Assembly: GCF_022750545.1 (NCBI RefSeq)
Contig: NZ_PUIC01000003.1
Location: 434,001-498,000, forward strand
Reading direction: 5' to 3'
Origin: Caulobacter sp. CCUG 60055
Lineage (GTDB): Bacteria; Pseudomonadota; Alphaproteobacteria; Caulobacterales; Caulobacteraceae
DNA length: 64,000 nt
Below are positions 1 through 8,008 of this stretch, in pieces. Position 1 is the first letter of the stretch. Each line of letters starts with the position of its first letter. The notes under the pieces were generated by a model that saw only the letters and a program-made list of their open reading frames with translations, was not told the DNA's origin and searched no databases. The translations under genes and the position numbers were made by a program.

Positions 1-1
1 G

Positions 2-772
2 ACCACCCTGTGCGCCGCCTGGTTCGCCCGGCGGTCGGCGGCCGGCCGCGGCGCGCCCGTCGACGTCGCGGCCTCGCTGCTCTGGCAGGGGGCCATCTAC
101 GCCGCCTGGCTGCCGGCGGCGGGGATCGTCTGGCTGGCGCTGCGCCGGTTCGGGGCCGGCGCGCGGGGCGTGGCGGCGGCGTTGGCGGCGGGCCTCGTCG
201 TCATGCCGGCCGAGGCGGTGGTCGCCAGCCTGATCGACCGGGCCTTCGCCGGCGGCGGCGACCTCGCCGGCCGAATACTCGCCCGCATGCCGGTGTGCGC
301 CCTGCTCTACACCGCGATCCTGGCCGTGGGCCTCGCCGCCGTCCACCATCGCCGGGCGGCCGAGGCGCGGGCCCGCAACGCCCTCCTGGAGACGGCCTTG
401 GCCGAGGCGCGGACCGCCCAGGCCTCGCCCGGGCCGGAGCGCCAGCCCGAGCGTCTGATGGTGACGGCCGGCGCGCGCCGCGTCCCGGTCGAGGTCGCGG
501 CGGTGGAGGCTTTCGAGGCCGCCGGCAACTATGTCGTGGCGCGCTGGGACGGGCGCGAGGGCTTGCTGCGCGCCACCTTGCAGGGACTGGAGGCGGAGCT
601 CGACCCGCGCCGCTTCGCCCGCGTCCACCGCTCGGCCCTGGTCAATCTCGCCCGCGTCCGCGAGGCCCGGCCGCTGTCGGACGGCTCCTGGCGGCTGCTC
701 CTGGAGAGCGGCGCCGAGGTGGTGACCAGCCGCACCTATCGCGACGACGTCCTCAAGCGCCTCGGGCGGTAG
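2..772 (+). CDS. Membrane-bound LytTR-family transcriptional regulator (5' end missing)
   Basis: The frame is open from the left edge, so the start lies outside the window. An internal GTG at 170 would cut off hydrophobic sequence and is unlikely to be the start. At least three hydrophobic stretches are visible, near codons 25-45, 55-72 and 97-112. A charged, coiled-coil-like linker of about 35 residues follows, then a C-terminal LytTR DNA-binding domain of about 100 residues. That domain contains the typical RFxRVHRSALVNL core. Proteins of this layout are one-component regulators anchored in the inner membrane. The target genes and the sensed signal cannot be told from here. Confidence 0.85.
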   Translation, partial: TTLCAAWFARRSAAGRGAPVDVAASLLWQGAIYAAWLPAAGIVWLALRRFGAGARGVAAALAAGLVVMPAEAVVASLIDRAFAGGGDLAGRILARMPVCALLYTAILAVGLAAVHHRRAAEARARNALLETALAEARTAQASPGPERQPERLMVTAGARRVPVEVAAVEAFEAAGNYVVARWDGREGLLRATLQGLEAELDPRRFARVHRSALVNLARVREARPLSDGSWRLLLESGAEVVTSRTYRDDVLKRLGR

Positions 773-850
773 AGCGGCGGGGCGTCTTTTTCGTCGAGGC
801 GGGCGCGGGCGGCGGCTAGACTTGCAGCCTTCGCCGTAACGGAGCCCCGC

Positions 851-1330
851 ATGCGTCCCGCCGCCGCCCTCGTCGTCCTGGTCCTCGCCGGCGCCGTGCT
901 GGCCGGCTGCGGGCGCCGGCCCGCCGATTCCCAGGAAGGGCCGCTGACCCCGCCGGCCGACGCGCCCGCGCCCAAGGCCGGAAACAGCGTCCCGACGGCG
1001 GCGGATTTCTCGGGGGATCTCAACGCCCTGGGGGCCGAACCGTTCTGGGCGGTGAAGGTGCGGGCCGGCGGCCTGACGCTCAGCCGGCCGGGCAAGCCCG
1101 ACCTCGACCTGCCCAATGGCGGTGCGGCGCTGAAGGACGGCGGCGCGGTGTGGACATTGGACAAGCCTGCGGCGACGCTGACCCTTCGCTTGGCGGACTG
1201 CTCGGACGGCATGTCCGACCGTCGCTATCCGTTCAAGGCCGAGCTTACCCTGGAAGGCCGCACGCTGTCGGGCTGCGCCACCCACGCCTCCGCCATGACG
1301 AACGAAGCCGCACGAGGCGCCCGCCCGTGA
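851..1330 (+). CDS. Lipoprotein, COG3650-like
   Basis: This 159-residue protein starts with a lipoprotein signal peptide whose lipobox is LAGC, with the acylated Cys near residue 20. It should be exported and anchored in a membrane. The mature part contains a GAEPFWAV segment and a C-terminal CSDGMSDRRYPF motif, with another Cys in SGCA. These are the hallmarks of the small COG3650 family of secreted proteins of unknown role. GGAG lies at a reasonable distance before the ATG. It stands alone, and nothing in the context suggests a pathway. Confidence 0.8.
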   Translation: MRPAAALVVLVLAGAVLAGCGRRPADSQEGPLTPPADAPAPKAGNSVPTAADFSGDLNALGAEPFWAVKVRAGGLTLSRPGKPDLDLPNGGAALKDGGAVWTLDKPAATLTLRLADCSDGMSDRRYPFKAELTLEGRTLSGCATHASAMTNEAARGARP

Positions 1331-1343
1331 CGGCGTCGCCAGG

Positions 1344-1481
1344 TCAGGTGTTCGAGCCGGCCTGAGCGACCTCGCCCAGGTCCATCAAGGTGGAGCGCTT
1401 GATCAGGTGCGGCGCGGGCGCCAGCGCGCCGGCCAGCAGGCCGATCGCCAGCGCCAGTCCGATAAGAAATCTCGTAGCCAT
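1344..1481 (-). CDS. Small hypothetical exported peptide
   Basis: A 45-residue frame starts with Met-Ala-Thr-Arg, followed by a strongly hydrophobic stretch of about 18 residues and an Ala-Pro-Ala-Pro segment. This is the layout of a signal peptide or single membrane anchor with a short polar tail. It is convergent with the lipoprotein gene. There is no clear Shine-Dalgarno sequence and no family recognised. It is reported because the hydrophobic N-terminus is followed by a plausible polar tail; it could still be a chance frame. Confidence 0.35.
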   Translation of the reverse strand: MATRFLIGLALAIGLLAGALAPAPHLIKRSTLMDLGEVAQAGSNT

Positions 1482-1608
1482 TGTCGAAGATCCATCAACC
1501 GCTACTGATGTAGTTGCAGTTTGGTGTGTTTCAATGACGCGAACGCGGATTGGCGCGCTGTTCAGCCCATGGCTGATCTCTGCAACCCATTCGTGATATC
1601 GGCTTGTT

Positions 1609-2277
1609 ATGAGCCGTACAGCCGTAGCCACCCTCTGGCGCTTCGCCCGTCAGGACATGTTCTCAGACGACTTCGAAGCGTGGCTCTACGCTCAGGAGGA
1701 CCTAGAGGAAGATTTGGGAGAGGAACTCTACATCGAGCTCATATCGTTCGACTATCGCAACCAGAGTGAACTGTTCGTCATCCGCGAGAAGCTCGCGATG
1801 GCTCTTCGCCCCTCGCTGAAATGTGAATGTGTCACGTTGCCGGATTTGGCGGTGGTGCCGATGGGATTCGACGGGCTTGACGACAGAGTCTTCGCGACCC
1901 TCGAAAGGGTCTGCGATCACGGCCCCCCGCAATGGTGGCTCCACCTTTTTAGGTGCGCGACCTGCGGGCAGAACTGGGTGGTCGCCCAAGAAGAGCGCAT
2001 TTTCGACGATTATTTCTTCAGACGGTTGCAACAGTCGACGGCCGACAAAATAGTAGCTGAATGCAGCTGGCCCTCGGACTTCATCACGTACGAGCGCGTG
2101 CTGAAGGTCGGTCAGGCGCTGAGCAAGCCCTTTAGGTTTACCGATCCCCTGTCACTGTCTTTAGTCTGGACGGCGCAGGATTTGCGAAGAGAACGACCGG
2201 ACATAACAACCGAAGAGATCGCCGACCTGATGGGGATCAGTTCTTCACAGGTCGATCGTCTCCTCTCGGTCGGTTAA
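1609..2277 (+). CDS. Unrecognised protein with Cys cluster and C-terminal HTH-like segment
   Basis: A 222-residue protein that I do not recognise. The N-terminal third is acidic and Trp/Phe-rich (DDFEAWLY, then LGEELYIEL), recalling small immunity-type proteins, but this is only a resemblance. The middle holds Cys-x-Cys, a Cys-Asp-His and a CATCGQNW knuckle, which could bind zinc. The C-terminus (about residues 195-222) reads like a helix-turn-helix: TTEEIADLMGISSSQVDRLL. An alternative start is the ATG at 1657. The base composition is clearly less GC-rich than the neighbours, with A/T-ending codons common, which suggests later acquisition. It has no partner gene nearby. Confidence 0.7.
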   Translation: MSRTAVATLWRFARQDMFSDDFEAWLYAQEDLEEDLGEELYIELISFDYRNQSELFVIREKLAMALRPSLKCECVTLPDLAVVPMGFDGLDDRVFATLERVCDHGPPQWWLHLFRCATCGQNWVVAQEERIFDDYFFRRLQQSTADKIVAECSWPSDFITYERVLKVGQALSKPFRFTDPLSLSLVWTAQDLRRERPDITTEEIADLMGISSSQVDRLLSVG

Positions 2278-2330
2278 CCTTGCCCGGTAGAACCCTAACG
2301 CCGCTAGGGTTGAGCACCACCGAAACAAAA

Positions 2331-2356
2331 ACGCCGCCCGGCGGACCGGGCGGCGT
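2331..2356 (-). terminator. Intrinsic terminator for the thiolase gene
   Basis: A perfect 11-bp stem (ACGCCGCCCGG with CCGGGCGGCGT) closes on a CGGA loop. Read on the minus strand it is followed by a T-rich run (from AAAA at 2327-2330). It lies 45 bases beyond the thiolase stop codon. A second, weaker stem (AACCCTA/TAGGGTT, 2291-2311) lies behind the plus-strand gene that ends at 2277. Confidence 0.8.
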
Positions 2357-2401
2357 CGTTAAGCCAACCGGCCGTCGGGCGGCCGGTCCTCAGGATTTGG
2401 C

Positions 2402-3589
2402 TCAGAGGACCTCGAACAGGCCCGCCGCGCCCATGCCGCCGCCGATGCACATGGTCACCACCACATGCTTGGCCTTGCGGCGCTTGCCTTCCAGCAGCAC
2501 GTGGCCCGTGCAGCGGGCGCCGGTCATGCCGTAGGGGTGGCCGATGGCGATCGAGCCGCCGTTGACGTTGAACTTCTCCGGGTCGATGCCCAGGCGGTCG
2601 CGGCTGTAGAGGCATTGCGAGGCGAAGGCCTCGTTCAACTCCCAAAGGTCGATGTCCTCGACCTTGAGGCCATGACGCTCGAGCAGGCGCGGCACGGCGA
2701 ACACCGGGCCGATGCCCATCTCGTCGGGGGCGCAGCCGGCGACGGCGAAGCCCTTGAACACGCCCAGCGGCTCGAGGCCGCGCTTCTCGGCCTCCTTGCC
2801 TTCCATCACCACCACGGCGGCGGCGCCGTCCGACAGCTGCGAGGCGTTGCCGGCGGTGACGAACTTGCCCGGGCCCTTGACCGGCTGCAGGCCGGCCAGG
2901 CCTTCCAGGGTGGTGTCGGGGCGGTTGCACTCGTCGCGGTCGACCACGTAGTCGACGATCGATTCCTGGCCGGTCGCCTTGTCGACCTTCTTCATCTGGG
3001 TCTGCATCGGGACGATCTCGTCCTTGAACAGGCCGGCGGCCTGGGCGGCGGCGATGCGCTGCTGGCTGCGCAGGGCGTATTCGTCCTGGTATTCGCGGCT
3101 GACGCCATAGCGCTCGGCGACGATGTCGGCGGTGTCGATCATCGGCATCCACAGGTCCGGCCGGATCTTCATCAGCTTCTCTTCGGTGAAGCGGAAGGTG
3201 TTCATGTGGCCGCCCATCTGCACCAGCGAGATCGACTCGACCCCGCCGCCGACGGCGACGGCCGCGCCTTCGTTCTTCACGTAGTGCGAGGCCGAGGCGA
3301 TGGCCTGCAGGCCCGACGAGCAGAAGCGGTTGATGGTGGTCCCGGCGGTGGTGATCGGCAGGCCGGCCCAGATGGCGGCGTTGCGGGCGACGTTGTGGCC
3401 GGTGGCGCCTTCGGGGCCGCCGCAGCCCAGCACCACGTCCTCGACCTCGGCCGCGTCGATCTTGGCGCGGGCGACGGCGTGCTGGATGGCGTGGCCGGCC
3501 ATGGCCGCCCCGTGGGTGTTGTTGAACCCGCCGCGGCCGGACTTGGCCAGGCCCGTCCGAGCGTAGGAGACGATGACCGCTTCACGCAT
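2402..3589 (-). CDS. Acetyl-CoA C-acyltransferase (thiolase)
   Basis: A 395-residue thiolase that catalyses CoA-dependent cleavage of 3-ketoacyl-CoA, or the reverse condensation of two acyl-CoAs. The nucleophilic Cys90 sits in INRFCSSG, the catalytic His in IAIGHPYG near the C-terminus, and the second Cys (Cys381) in MCIGGGMG. The NEAFA motif is present. The length is standard for the family. The ATG at 3589 gives the usual N-terminus; an upstream in-frame ATG at 3652 would add an atypical 21 residues that overlap the operator. It could serve beta-oxidation or supply acetoacetyl-CoA to the ethylmalonyl-CoA pathway (ccr and ecm are also in this window). A palindromic operator lies 14 bases upstream. 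Confidence 0.93.
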   Translation of the reverse strand: MREAVIVSYARTGLAKSGRGGFNNTHGAAMAGHAIQHAVARAKIDAAEVEDVVLGCGGPEGATGHNVARNAAIWAGLPITTAGTTINRFCSSGLQAIASASHYVKNEGAAVAVGGGVESISLVQMGGHMNTFRFTEEKLMKIRPDLWMPMIDTADIVAERYGVSREYQDEYALRSQQRIAAAQAAGLFKDEIVPMQTQMKKVDKATGQESIVDYVVDRDECNRPDTTLEGLAGLQPVKGPGKFVTAGNASQLSDGAAAVVVMEGKEAEKRGLEPLGVFKGFAVAGCAPDEMGIGPVFAVPRLLERHGLKVEDIDLWELNEAFASQCLYSRDRLGIDPEKFNVNGGSIAIGHPYGMTGARCTGHVLLEGKRRKAKHVVVTMCIGGGMGAAGLFEVL

Positions 3590-3602
3590 AGGCGTTGTTT
3601 CC

Positions 3603-3618
3603 TCAAACGGTAGTTTGA
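3603..3618. promoter_or_regulatory. Palindromic operator candidate upstream of the thiolase gene
   Basis: TCAAAC-GGTA-GTTTGA is a perfect 6-bp inverted repeat with a 4-base spacer, 14 bases before the thiolase start. It matches the general form of PsrA/FadR-like TetR operators in fatty acid degradation (GAAAC, short gap, GTTTC/G type). A near copy with the same spacing lies before the SDR gene at 30501. No TetR gene is in the window, so the regulator would act from elsewhere. Confidence 0.55.
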
Positions 3619-3712
3619 AATTGGACCGGCACCCTAAGCCAGACTTCTCCACCGCGCCAGTTGCCGCGAACGTAAAGGGCTTGACCGTTTTCGGGCGGCG
3701 GGCGCACGCTGA

Positions 3713-3725
3713 TTATCAACGATAA
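3713..3725. promoter_or_regulatory. Short inverted repeat upstream of the amidohydrolase gene
   Basis: TTATC-AAC-GATAA is a perfect 5-bp inverted repeat, 19 bases before the GTG start of the amidohydrolase gene and inside an AT-rich patch. It may be an operator. The first half resembles a DnaA box but lacks its CCACA end. Confidence 0.35.
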
Positions 3726-3744
3726 GATAGACGGGAGGCGGCCG

Positions 3745-5484
3745 GTGGAACGGGCCTATGATCTGGTGATCCGGGGCGGCCTGCTGGTGGACGGAAGCGG
3801 CGGCCCGGCGCGGGAGGCCGACGTCGCCGTCCGGAACGGGCGCATCGCCGCCGTGGGCCGGATCGCCGGCTTCGGCGTCGAGGAGATCGACGCCCGCGGC
3901 CTGGTCGTCACGCCGGGTTTCGTCGACATCCACACCCACTATGACGGCCAGGCGACCTGGGACGCGCGCATGCAGCCTTCGTCCTGGCATGGCGTCACCA
4001 CCGTGGTCACCGGCAATTGCGGGGTCGGCTTCGCCCCCTGCGCGCCCAAGGACCGCGACCGGCTGGTGCGGCTGATGGAGGGGGTCGAGGACATCCCCTT
4101 CCCGGTGCTGACCGAGGGCCTGCCCTGGGGGTGGGAGAGCTTTCCCGACTATCTGGGCGCCCTGGAGGCGCGGGCCTTCGACGTCGACATCGGGACCCAG
4201 CTGCCGCACGCGGCCCTGCGGGTGTTCGTCATGGGCGAGCGCGGCGTCGACCGGGAGCCGGCGACCGAAGCCGACATCGCGGCCATGGCCGCAATCGCCC
4301 GCGGGGCGGTCGAGGCCGGGGCCCTGGGCTTTTCGACCTCGCGCACGCTCAACCACCGCGCCAGCGACGGCCGGCCGACCCCGACCCTGACCGCCGGCGA
4401 GGACGAGCTGACCGGCGTCGCCCTGGGCCTGAAGGCGGCGGGGCGCGGCGTGCTGCAGGCGGTGTCCGACTTCGCCGACCCGGTCGCCGAGTTCGCCATG
4501 CTGCGGCGGATCGTCGAGGCCTCGGGCCGGCCGCTGTCCTTCACCCTGGCCCAGAGCGGCCGCGCGCCCGACGGCTGGAAGACGCTGCTGGCCGGGGTCG
4601 AGGCCGCCGTCGCCGACGGCCTGCCGATCAAGGCCCAGGTCTGCGGCCGCGCCGTCGGCGTGCTGTTCGGGCTGGAGCTGACCCTCAACCCGTTCAGCGG
4701 CCGGCCGACCTATCGCGACATGGCGGGCCTGTCCCTGGCCGAAAAGGCGGCCCGCCTGGGCGACCCGGCCGTCCGCGCCCGGCTGCTGGGCGAGACGGCG
4801 GAGCCCGGAACGCCGCTGGCCGGAGCCATGCTCAACGCCTGGGGCGAGATGTACCTGATGGGCGAGCAGCCCGACTACGAGCCGACGCCCGACCTCACCG
4901 TGGCGGCCCTGGCGGCGGCCCGGGGCCTGGCGCCCGAGGTCGTCGCCCTCGACCACATGCTCGAACGCGGCGGCCGGGGGATGATCTACCTGCCGTTCCT
5001 GAACTACGCCGACGGCTCGCTCGACCCGTCCTTCGCCATGCTCAGCCACGCTCACACCGTTCCCGGTCTCAGCGACGGCGGCGCCCATGTCGGCATGATC
5101 TCCGACGGCAGCTTCCCGACCTCGATGCTGACCCATTGGACGCGCGACCGCACGCGCGGGCCCAGGCTGTCCCTGGAGGCGGTGGTCAGGATGCAGGCCG
5201 CCGACACCGCCGCCGCCGTCGGCCTGCTCGATCGCGGCCGCGTCGCGGTCGGTCTGCGCGCCGACCTCAACCTGATCGACTACGACAACCTGACCCTGCA
5301 TGCGCCGCAGGTGGCCTACGACCTGCCGGCCGGCGGGCGACGGCTGATCCAGAAGGCCAGCGGCTACGCCGCCACCATCGTCGCCGGCCAGGTCACCTAT
5401 CGCGACGGCGAGCCGACCGGGGCCCTGCCCGGACGGCTGGTGCGGGGCGCGCGGGCCGCGCCCAAGACCCTGGCGGCGGAATAG
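3745..5484 (+). CDS. N-acyl-D-amino-acid deacylase family amidohydrolase
   Basis: A 579-residue member of the metal-dependent amidohydrolase superfamily (D-aminoacylase / dihydroorotase-like). An N-terminal beta-sandwich segment (YDLVIRGGLLVDGSGG) is followed by the metal-binding VTPGFVDIHTHYDGQ near residue 60. The C-terminal barrel ends with LSDGGAHVGMISD and the closing strand that returns to the sandwich. Family members hydrolyse N-acyl-D-amino acids or related cyclic amides in the cytoplasm. The exact substrate cannot be read from sequence. The GTG start is supported by GGGAGG six bases upstream. It is divergent from the thiolase gene. Confidence 0.88.
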   Translation: MERAYDLVIRGGLLVDGSGGPAREADVAVRNGRIAAVGRIAGFGVEEIDARGLVVTPGFVDIHTHYDGQATWDARMQPSSWHGVTTVVTGNCGVGFAPCAPKDRDRLVRLMEGVEDIPFPVLTEGLPWGWESFPDYLGALEARAFDVDIGTQLPHAALRVFVMGERGVDREPATEADIAAMAAIARGAVEAGALGFSTSRTLNHRASDGRPTPTLTAGEDELTGVALGLKAAGRGVLQAVSDFADPVAEFAMLRRIVEASGRPLSFTLAQSGRAPDGWKTLLAGVEAAVADGLPIKAQVCGRAVGVLFGLELTLNPFSGRPTYRDMAGLSLAEKAARLGDPAVRARLLGETAEPGTPLAGAMLNAWGEMYLMGEQPDYEPTPDLTVAALAAARGLAPEVVALDHMLERGGRGMIYLPFLNYADGSLDPSFAMLSHAHTVPGLSDGGAHVGMISDGSFPTSMLTHWTRDRTRGPRLSLEAVVRMQAADTAAAVGLLDRGRVAVGLRADLNLIDYDNLTLHAPQVAYDLPAGGRRLIQKASGYAATIVAGQVTYRDGEPTGALPGRLVRGARAAPKTLAAE

Positions 5485-5499
5485 GGGAGCGGCCGCGCG

Positions 5500-5922
5500 T
5501 CAGGCCTTGCCGCCCAGCATGCCGCCGACGCCGGGGATCGAGCGCAGCACCTCGCCCAGCTTGTCCTCGCCGACCTTCTCGACGACGAACTGCTGGGCGA
5601 TCGGCAGCACCTGTTGCAGGTCGCTCATCTGGACGCCGTCGCGGCCCAGCTTCTGCACCAGGGCCATGGCGTCCGACATCGCCGCCCCGCCCGAGCCGCC
5701 GAACCCCTTCATCAGGCCGCCGAGCAGCCCGCCGCCCTGCTGGGCCGGGGCGCCCTCGGCCGCCAAGCCGGCGGCGCCGGGAACGGCGTCGAACAGCTCG
5801 GCCACCTTGGCGCCGTCGCCGTGTTTCTGGATCAGCCCGAGCGCCCCCGACAGGGCCGCGCGGACCTGATCCGGGCCCAGGTTCGACCCCGCCGTCACCC
5901 GTTCGATCAGTTGCTCGATCAT
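5500..5922 (-). CDS. Small helical conserved protein, DUF2267/DUF2780-like
   Basis: A 140-residue protein without a signal peptide. The N-terminal part (about residues 1-50) is helical and amphipathic. A Gly-rich linker (GGGLLGGLMKGFGGSGG) follows, then a second helical part and a Gly-rich tail (GVGGMLGGKA). This pattern recalls small helical families such as DUF2267 or DUF2780, whose role is unknown. It is the last gene of a minus-strand group (7855 to 5500), 31 bases downstream of the DUF1330-like gene. Confidence 0.7.
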   Translation of the reverse strand: MIEQLIERVTAGSNLGPDQVRAALSGALGLIQKHGDGAKVAELFDAVPGAAGLAAEGAPAQQGGGLLGGLMKGFGGSGGAAMSDAMALVQKLGRDGVQMSDLQQVLPIAQQFVVEKVGEDKLGEVLRSIPGVGGMLGGKA

Positions 5923-5953
5923 CGTCCGTTCCTTCGCTCCGCGCGTTGCGGCC

Positions 5954-6388
5954 TCATTCGCCGAAGCCCGCGCCCGGCGTCAACGGCGCCAGGCGGACGA
6001 GGCGCGAATCGGCCACCGCCGCCGTGCGGTGCTTGACGTGCTCGCGATAGGCCGGATCGACCACCATGGCCAGGAAGGCGCCGGCGTTGGGATATTCGGC
6101 GATGAAGGCCAGGTCCCAGCGCTCGTCCGGCGGCCCGGTGACCACCGTCTCGGGCCGTCCGGCCCAGACCTGCCGCCCGCCCAGCCGGGCGAACAGCGCC
6201 GCCGTCTCGCGGCCATAGGCGCGGTAGGCCTCCAGCCCGGTCAGGCCCTGGCCGTGATTGGGATGGTCCGGCGGATAGGCCGCCAGGGGCCGCAGCCGGA
6301 TCAGGTTGAGCATCTGGATCGGCGTGTCGCGGGGCAGGGCCTTGAAGGCCTCGAACTGCGCGCGTTCGGGATCGACGCATTCGGTCAT
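5954..6388 (-). CDS. DUF1330-family protein
   Basis: A 144-residue dimeric alpha/beta-barrel type protein. The central section has the DUF1330 pattern: MLNLIRLRP, then YRAYGRETAALFARLGGR, then WDLAFIAEYPNAGAFLAMVVDPAYREHVKHRTAAV. The family resembles ferredoxin-like monooxygenase folds, but no reaction is established. The ATG at 6388 is chosen because GGAAGGAG stands just upstream in the minus strand; longer frames have no such site. It follows the SWIM gene by 26 bases and is probably co-transcribed with it. Confidence 0.82.
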   Translation of the reverse strand: MTECVDPERAQFEAFKALPRDTPIQMLNLIRLRPLAAYPPDHPNHGQGLTGLEAYRAYGRETAALFARLGGRQVWAGRPETVVTGPPDERWDLAFIAEYPNAGAFLAMVVDPAYREHVKHRTAAVADSRLVRLAPLTPGAGFGE

Positions 6389-6414
6389 CGGCGGGCTCCT
6401 TCCTGCGGCCGGGG

Positions 6415-6834
6415 TCAGGCCTCGTCCTGCTCCAGCGCCCGCAGCACCGCCGGATGGCGGCGGGCCAGGCGCACCAGCAGCTCGACCAGCCCGTCCTTGT
6501 CCTCGATCTCCAGCCCCTCGCGCAGCCGGGCGAGGCGGTGGCGGGCGGCCTGCACGCGGCCGGCGTCCAGGTCGCGGGCGGTCAGGGCGACGGCGGCCAG
6601 GTGCTTGCACAGGCCCCAGTCCTCGAAGGCCGGGCAGGAGCAGCGGCTGTCGGCGACGCCGCCGGCGAACTCGACCGCATAGACCTCCTCGCCCTTGACG
6701 TGGGCCACGACCACGTCGCCGTCGACGCCGACGATCTCGACGCGGCCGTCGGCGAAATAGGCCTCGCCGCGGGCGAACAGCCGGTCGCCCAGGGCCTCGC
6801 GCAGGGCTTCGATGTCGATATGCGGACCGTTCAC
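6415..6834 (-). CDS. SWIM zinc-finger protein
   Basis: A 139-residue protein with a SWIM motif (CSCPAFEDWGLCKH, a CxC...CxH zinc site) near its middle. A helical C-terminal half follows that is rich in Leu, Arg and Glu. SWIM domains mediate contacts with DNA or proteins; no specific role is known for this small stand-alone form. The start is a GTG at 6834 that overlaps the stop of the zincin gene as GTGA, so translation is probably coupled. Longer readings of this frame have no initiation signal. Confidence 0.85.
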   Translation of the reverse strand: MNGPHIDIEALREALGDRLFARGEAYFADGRVEIVGVDGDVVVAHVKGEEVYAVEFAGGVADSRCSCPAFEDWGLCKHLAAVALTARDLDAGRVQAARHRLARLREGLEIEDKDGLVELLVRLARRHPAVLRALEQDEA

Positions 6835-7274
6835 GCCTGGGCCTCGATGTTGTGGATGTCGTCGTCGGACAGGCCGAAATGATGGCCGATCTCGTGCACC
6901 AGCACGTGGGCGATCAGCTCGTCCAGGGCCACGTCGCCGCGCTCGGCCCATTCGTCGAGGATCGGCCGGCGATAGAGGAACACCATCGAGGCCGACGGCG
7001 CGGGGTCGAACACCGAGCGGCGGGAAAGGTCGACGCCGTGATAGAGGCCGGTCAGCTCGAAGGCGTCCTCGATCCCCAGGCTGTCGAGGACGGCCTCCTC
7101 GGCGAAGTCGCTGACCCGGAACTGCACCTCGCCGGCCAGCCGGCGGAAGGTCTCGGGCAGGGCGGCGAAGGCGGCCTCGGCCAGTTCGGCGAAGTCGTCC
7201 AGGCTGGGCGCGCGGGCGCCGGTCCAGGCGGCGGGGGAGGACTGGGTCATGATCGGGCGATAAGGCCGGATCAT
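6831..7274 (-). CDS. Metallopeptidase-family protein (zincin-like, HExxH)
   Basis: A protein of about 147 residues with a C-terminal VHEIGHHFGLSDDDI zinc-binding motif, typical of the small minimal zincin family (DUF1025/TTHA0227 type). The N-terminal half carries FRRLAGEVQFRVSDF and the central part VFLYRRPILDEW, both as in that family. Whether it is an active peptidase is not established. The start at 7274 overlaps the upstream stop as ATGA; the ATG at 7250, giving 139 residues, is the alternative. It is the middle gene of a coupled three-gene group. Confidence 0.85.
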   Translation of the reverse strand: MIRPYRPIMTQSSPAAWTGARAPSLDDFAELAEAAFAALPETFRRLAGEVQFRVSDFAEEAVLDSLGIEDAFELTGLYHGVDLSRRSVFDPAPSASMVFLYRRPILDEWAERGDVALDELIAHVLVHEIGHHFGLSDDDIHNIEAQA

Positions 7275-7855
7275 TCGTCCGGCATCAAGATGTGCGGCGC
7301 CTCGGGCGGGCGAACCTCGAACAGGCCGACGTCCAACGGCTGTTGCGGGCGCACCGGCAGCAGGGGCTGGTCGGCCAGGGCCTTCACCGTTTCGCGGTCG
7401 AGATCGCCGGCCTGGGGCGAGCGCCGCGCCCGCCGCGCCTGGGCCAGCCCGGCGCGCCGGCCGGGGTCGACGACGCGCCAGTAGCTGACCGACAGCCGCC
7501 AGGCCGTCGGCGGCGGCGGAGCGGGAGGCGGCCAGCGCCGCCCCTCGGCGAAGGTCGGCCGGGCCTGGCCGCGGACCGGCGTGCGGCCCCGCCGCCGTTC
7601 GACCGTCTCGCGCAGCTGGCAGAAGCGGTCCTCGGGCGCGACCGGAGCACGGCCGGGGCGCTCGTCGTCGACCCGCCCGGCGAAGGCGTCCAGCGCCGCC
7701 TCGCGGTCGACATAGGCGCTTCCGGCGGCCTCGCTGACGAACTCCACCGCCACGCCGGCGAGGTCGCGGGCCTCGCTTTCCCGGGCGGCGCGGCCCAGGG
7801 GCTTGGACAGCGCCTCGTCGGCGTTGCGGGCGACGGGATAGCGGACGGCGGCCAT
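7271..7855 (-). CDS. Conserved hypothetical protein
   Basis: A 194-residue protein with no recognised domain, signal peptide or membrane segment. It is Arg- and Pro-rich, with a PPPAPPPPTAWRLSVSYWRVVD segment in the middle and a C-terminal PLLPVRPQQPLDVGLFEVRPPEAPH. The latter reads like a structured strand-rich tail. It leads the minus-strand group that continues with the zincin and SWIM genes, overlapping the next start by four bases. The ATG at 7855 is chosen; another in-frame ATG at 7891 is possible. Confidence 0.65.
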   Translation of the reverse strand: MAAVRYPVARNADEALSKPLGRAARESEARDLAGVAVEFVSEAAGSAYVDREAALDAFAGRVDDERPGRAPVAPEDRFCQLRETVERRRGRTPVRGQARPTFAEGRRWPPPAPPPPTAWRLSVSYWRVVDPGRRAGLAQARRARRSPQAGDLDRETVKALADQPLLPVRPQQPLDVGLFEVRPPEAPHILMPDE

Positions 7856-8008
7856 GACCCCGCATTCTGACCCAATCTCGACACGATCCAACCGGTTTGA
7901 TCGTCGCGCCGCCGCCGCATTCGCCAGCCGTCGCGCCTGGGCCTATGGTGGCGGATGGTGATTCGCCGACGCGGCGGCTCGCCGGTTTGAAGCGCTATCC
8001 TTGGGGCC

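Noticed and set aside
2465..3613. A 382-codon open frame on the plus strand over the thiolase gene
   Set aside because: It is antisense to a fully conserved thiolase and has the His/Gly/Asp/Val-rich composition typical of antisense frames in high-GC DNA.
3713..3725. TTATCAACG as a DnaA box
   Set aside because: It lacks the CCACA end of the consensus, stands alone, and is better explained as part of an inverted repeat; there is no sign of an origin nearby.
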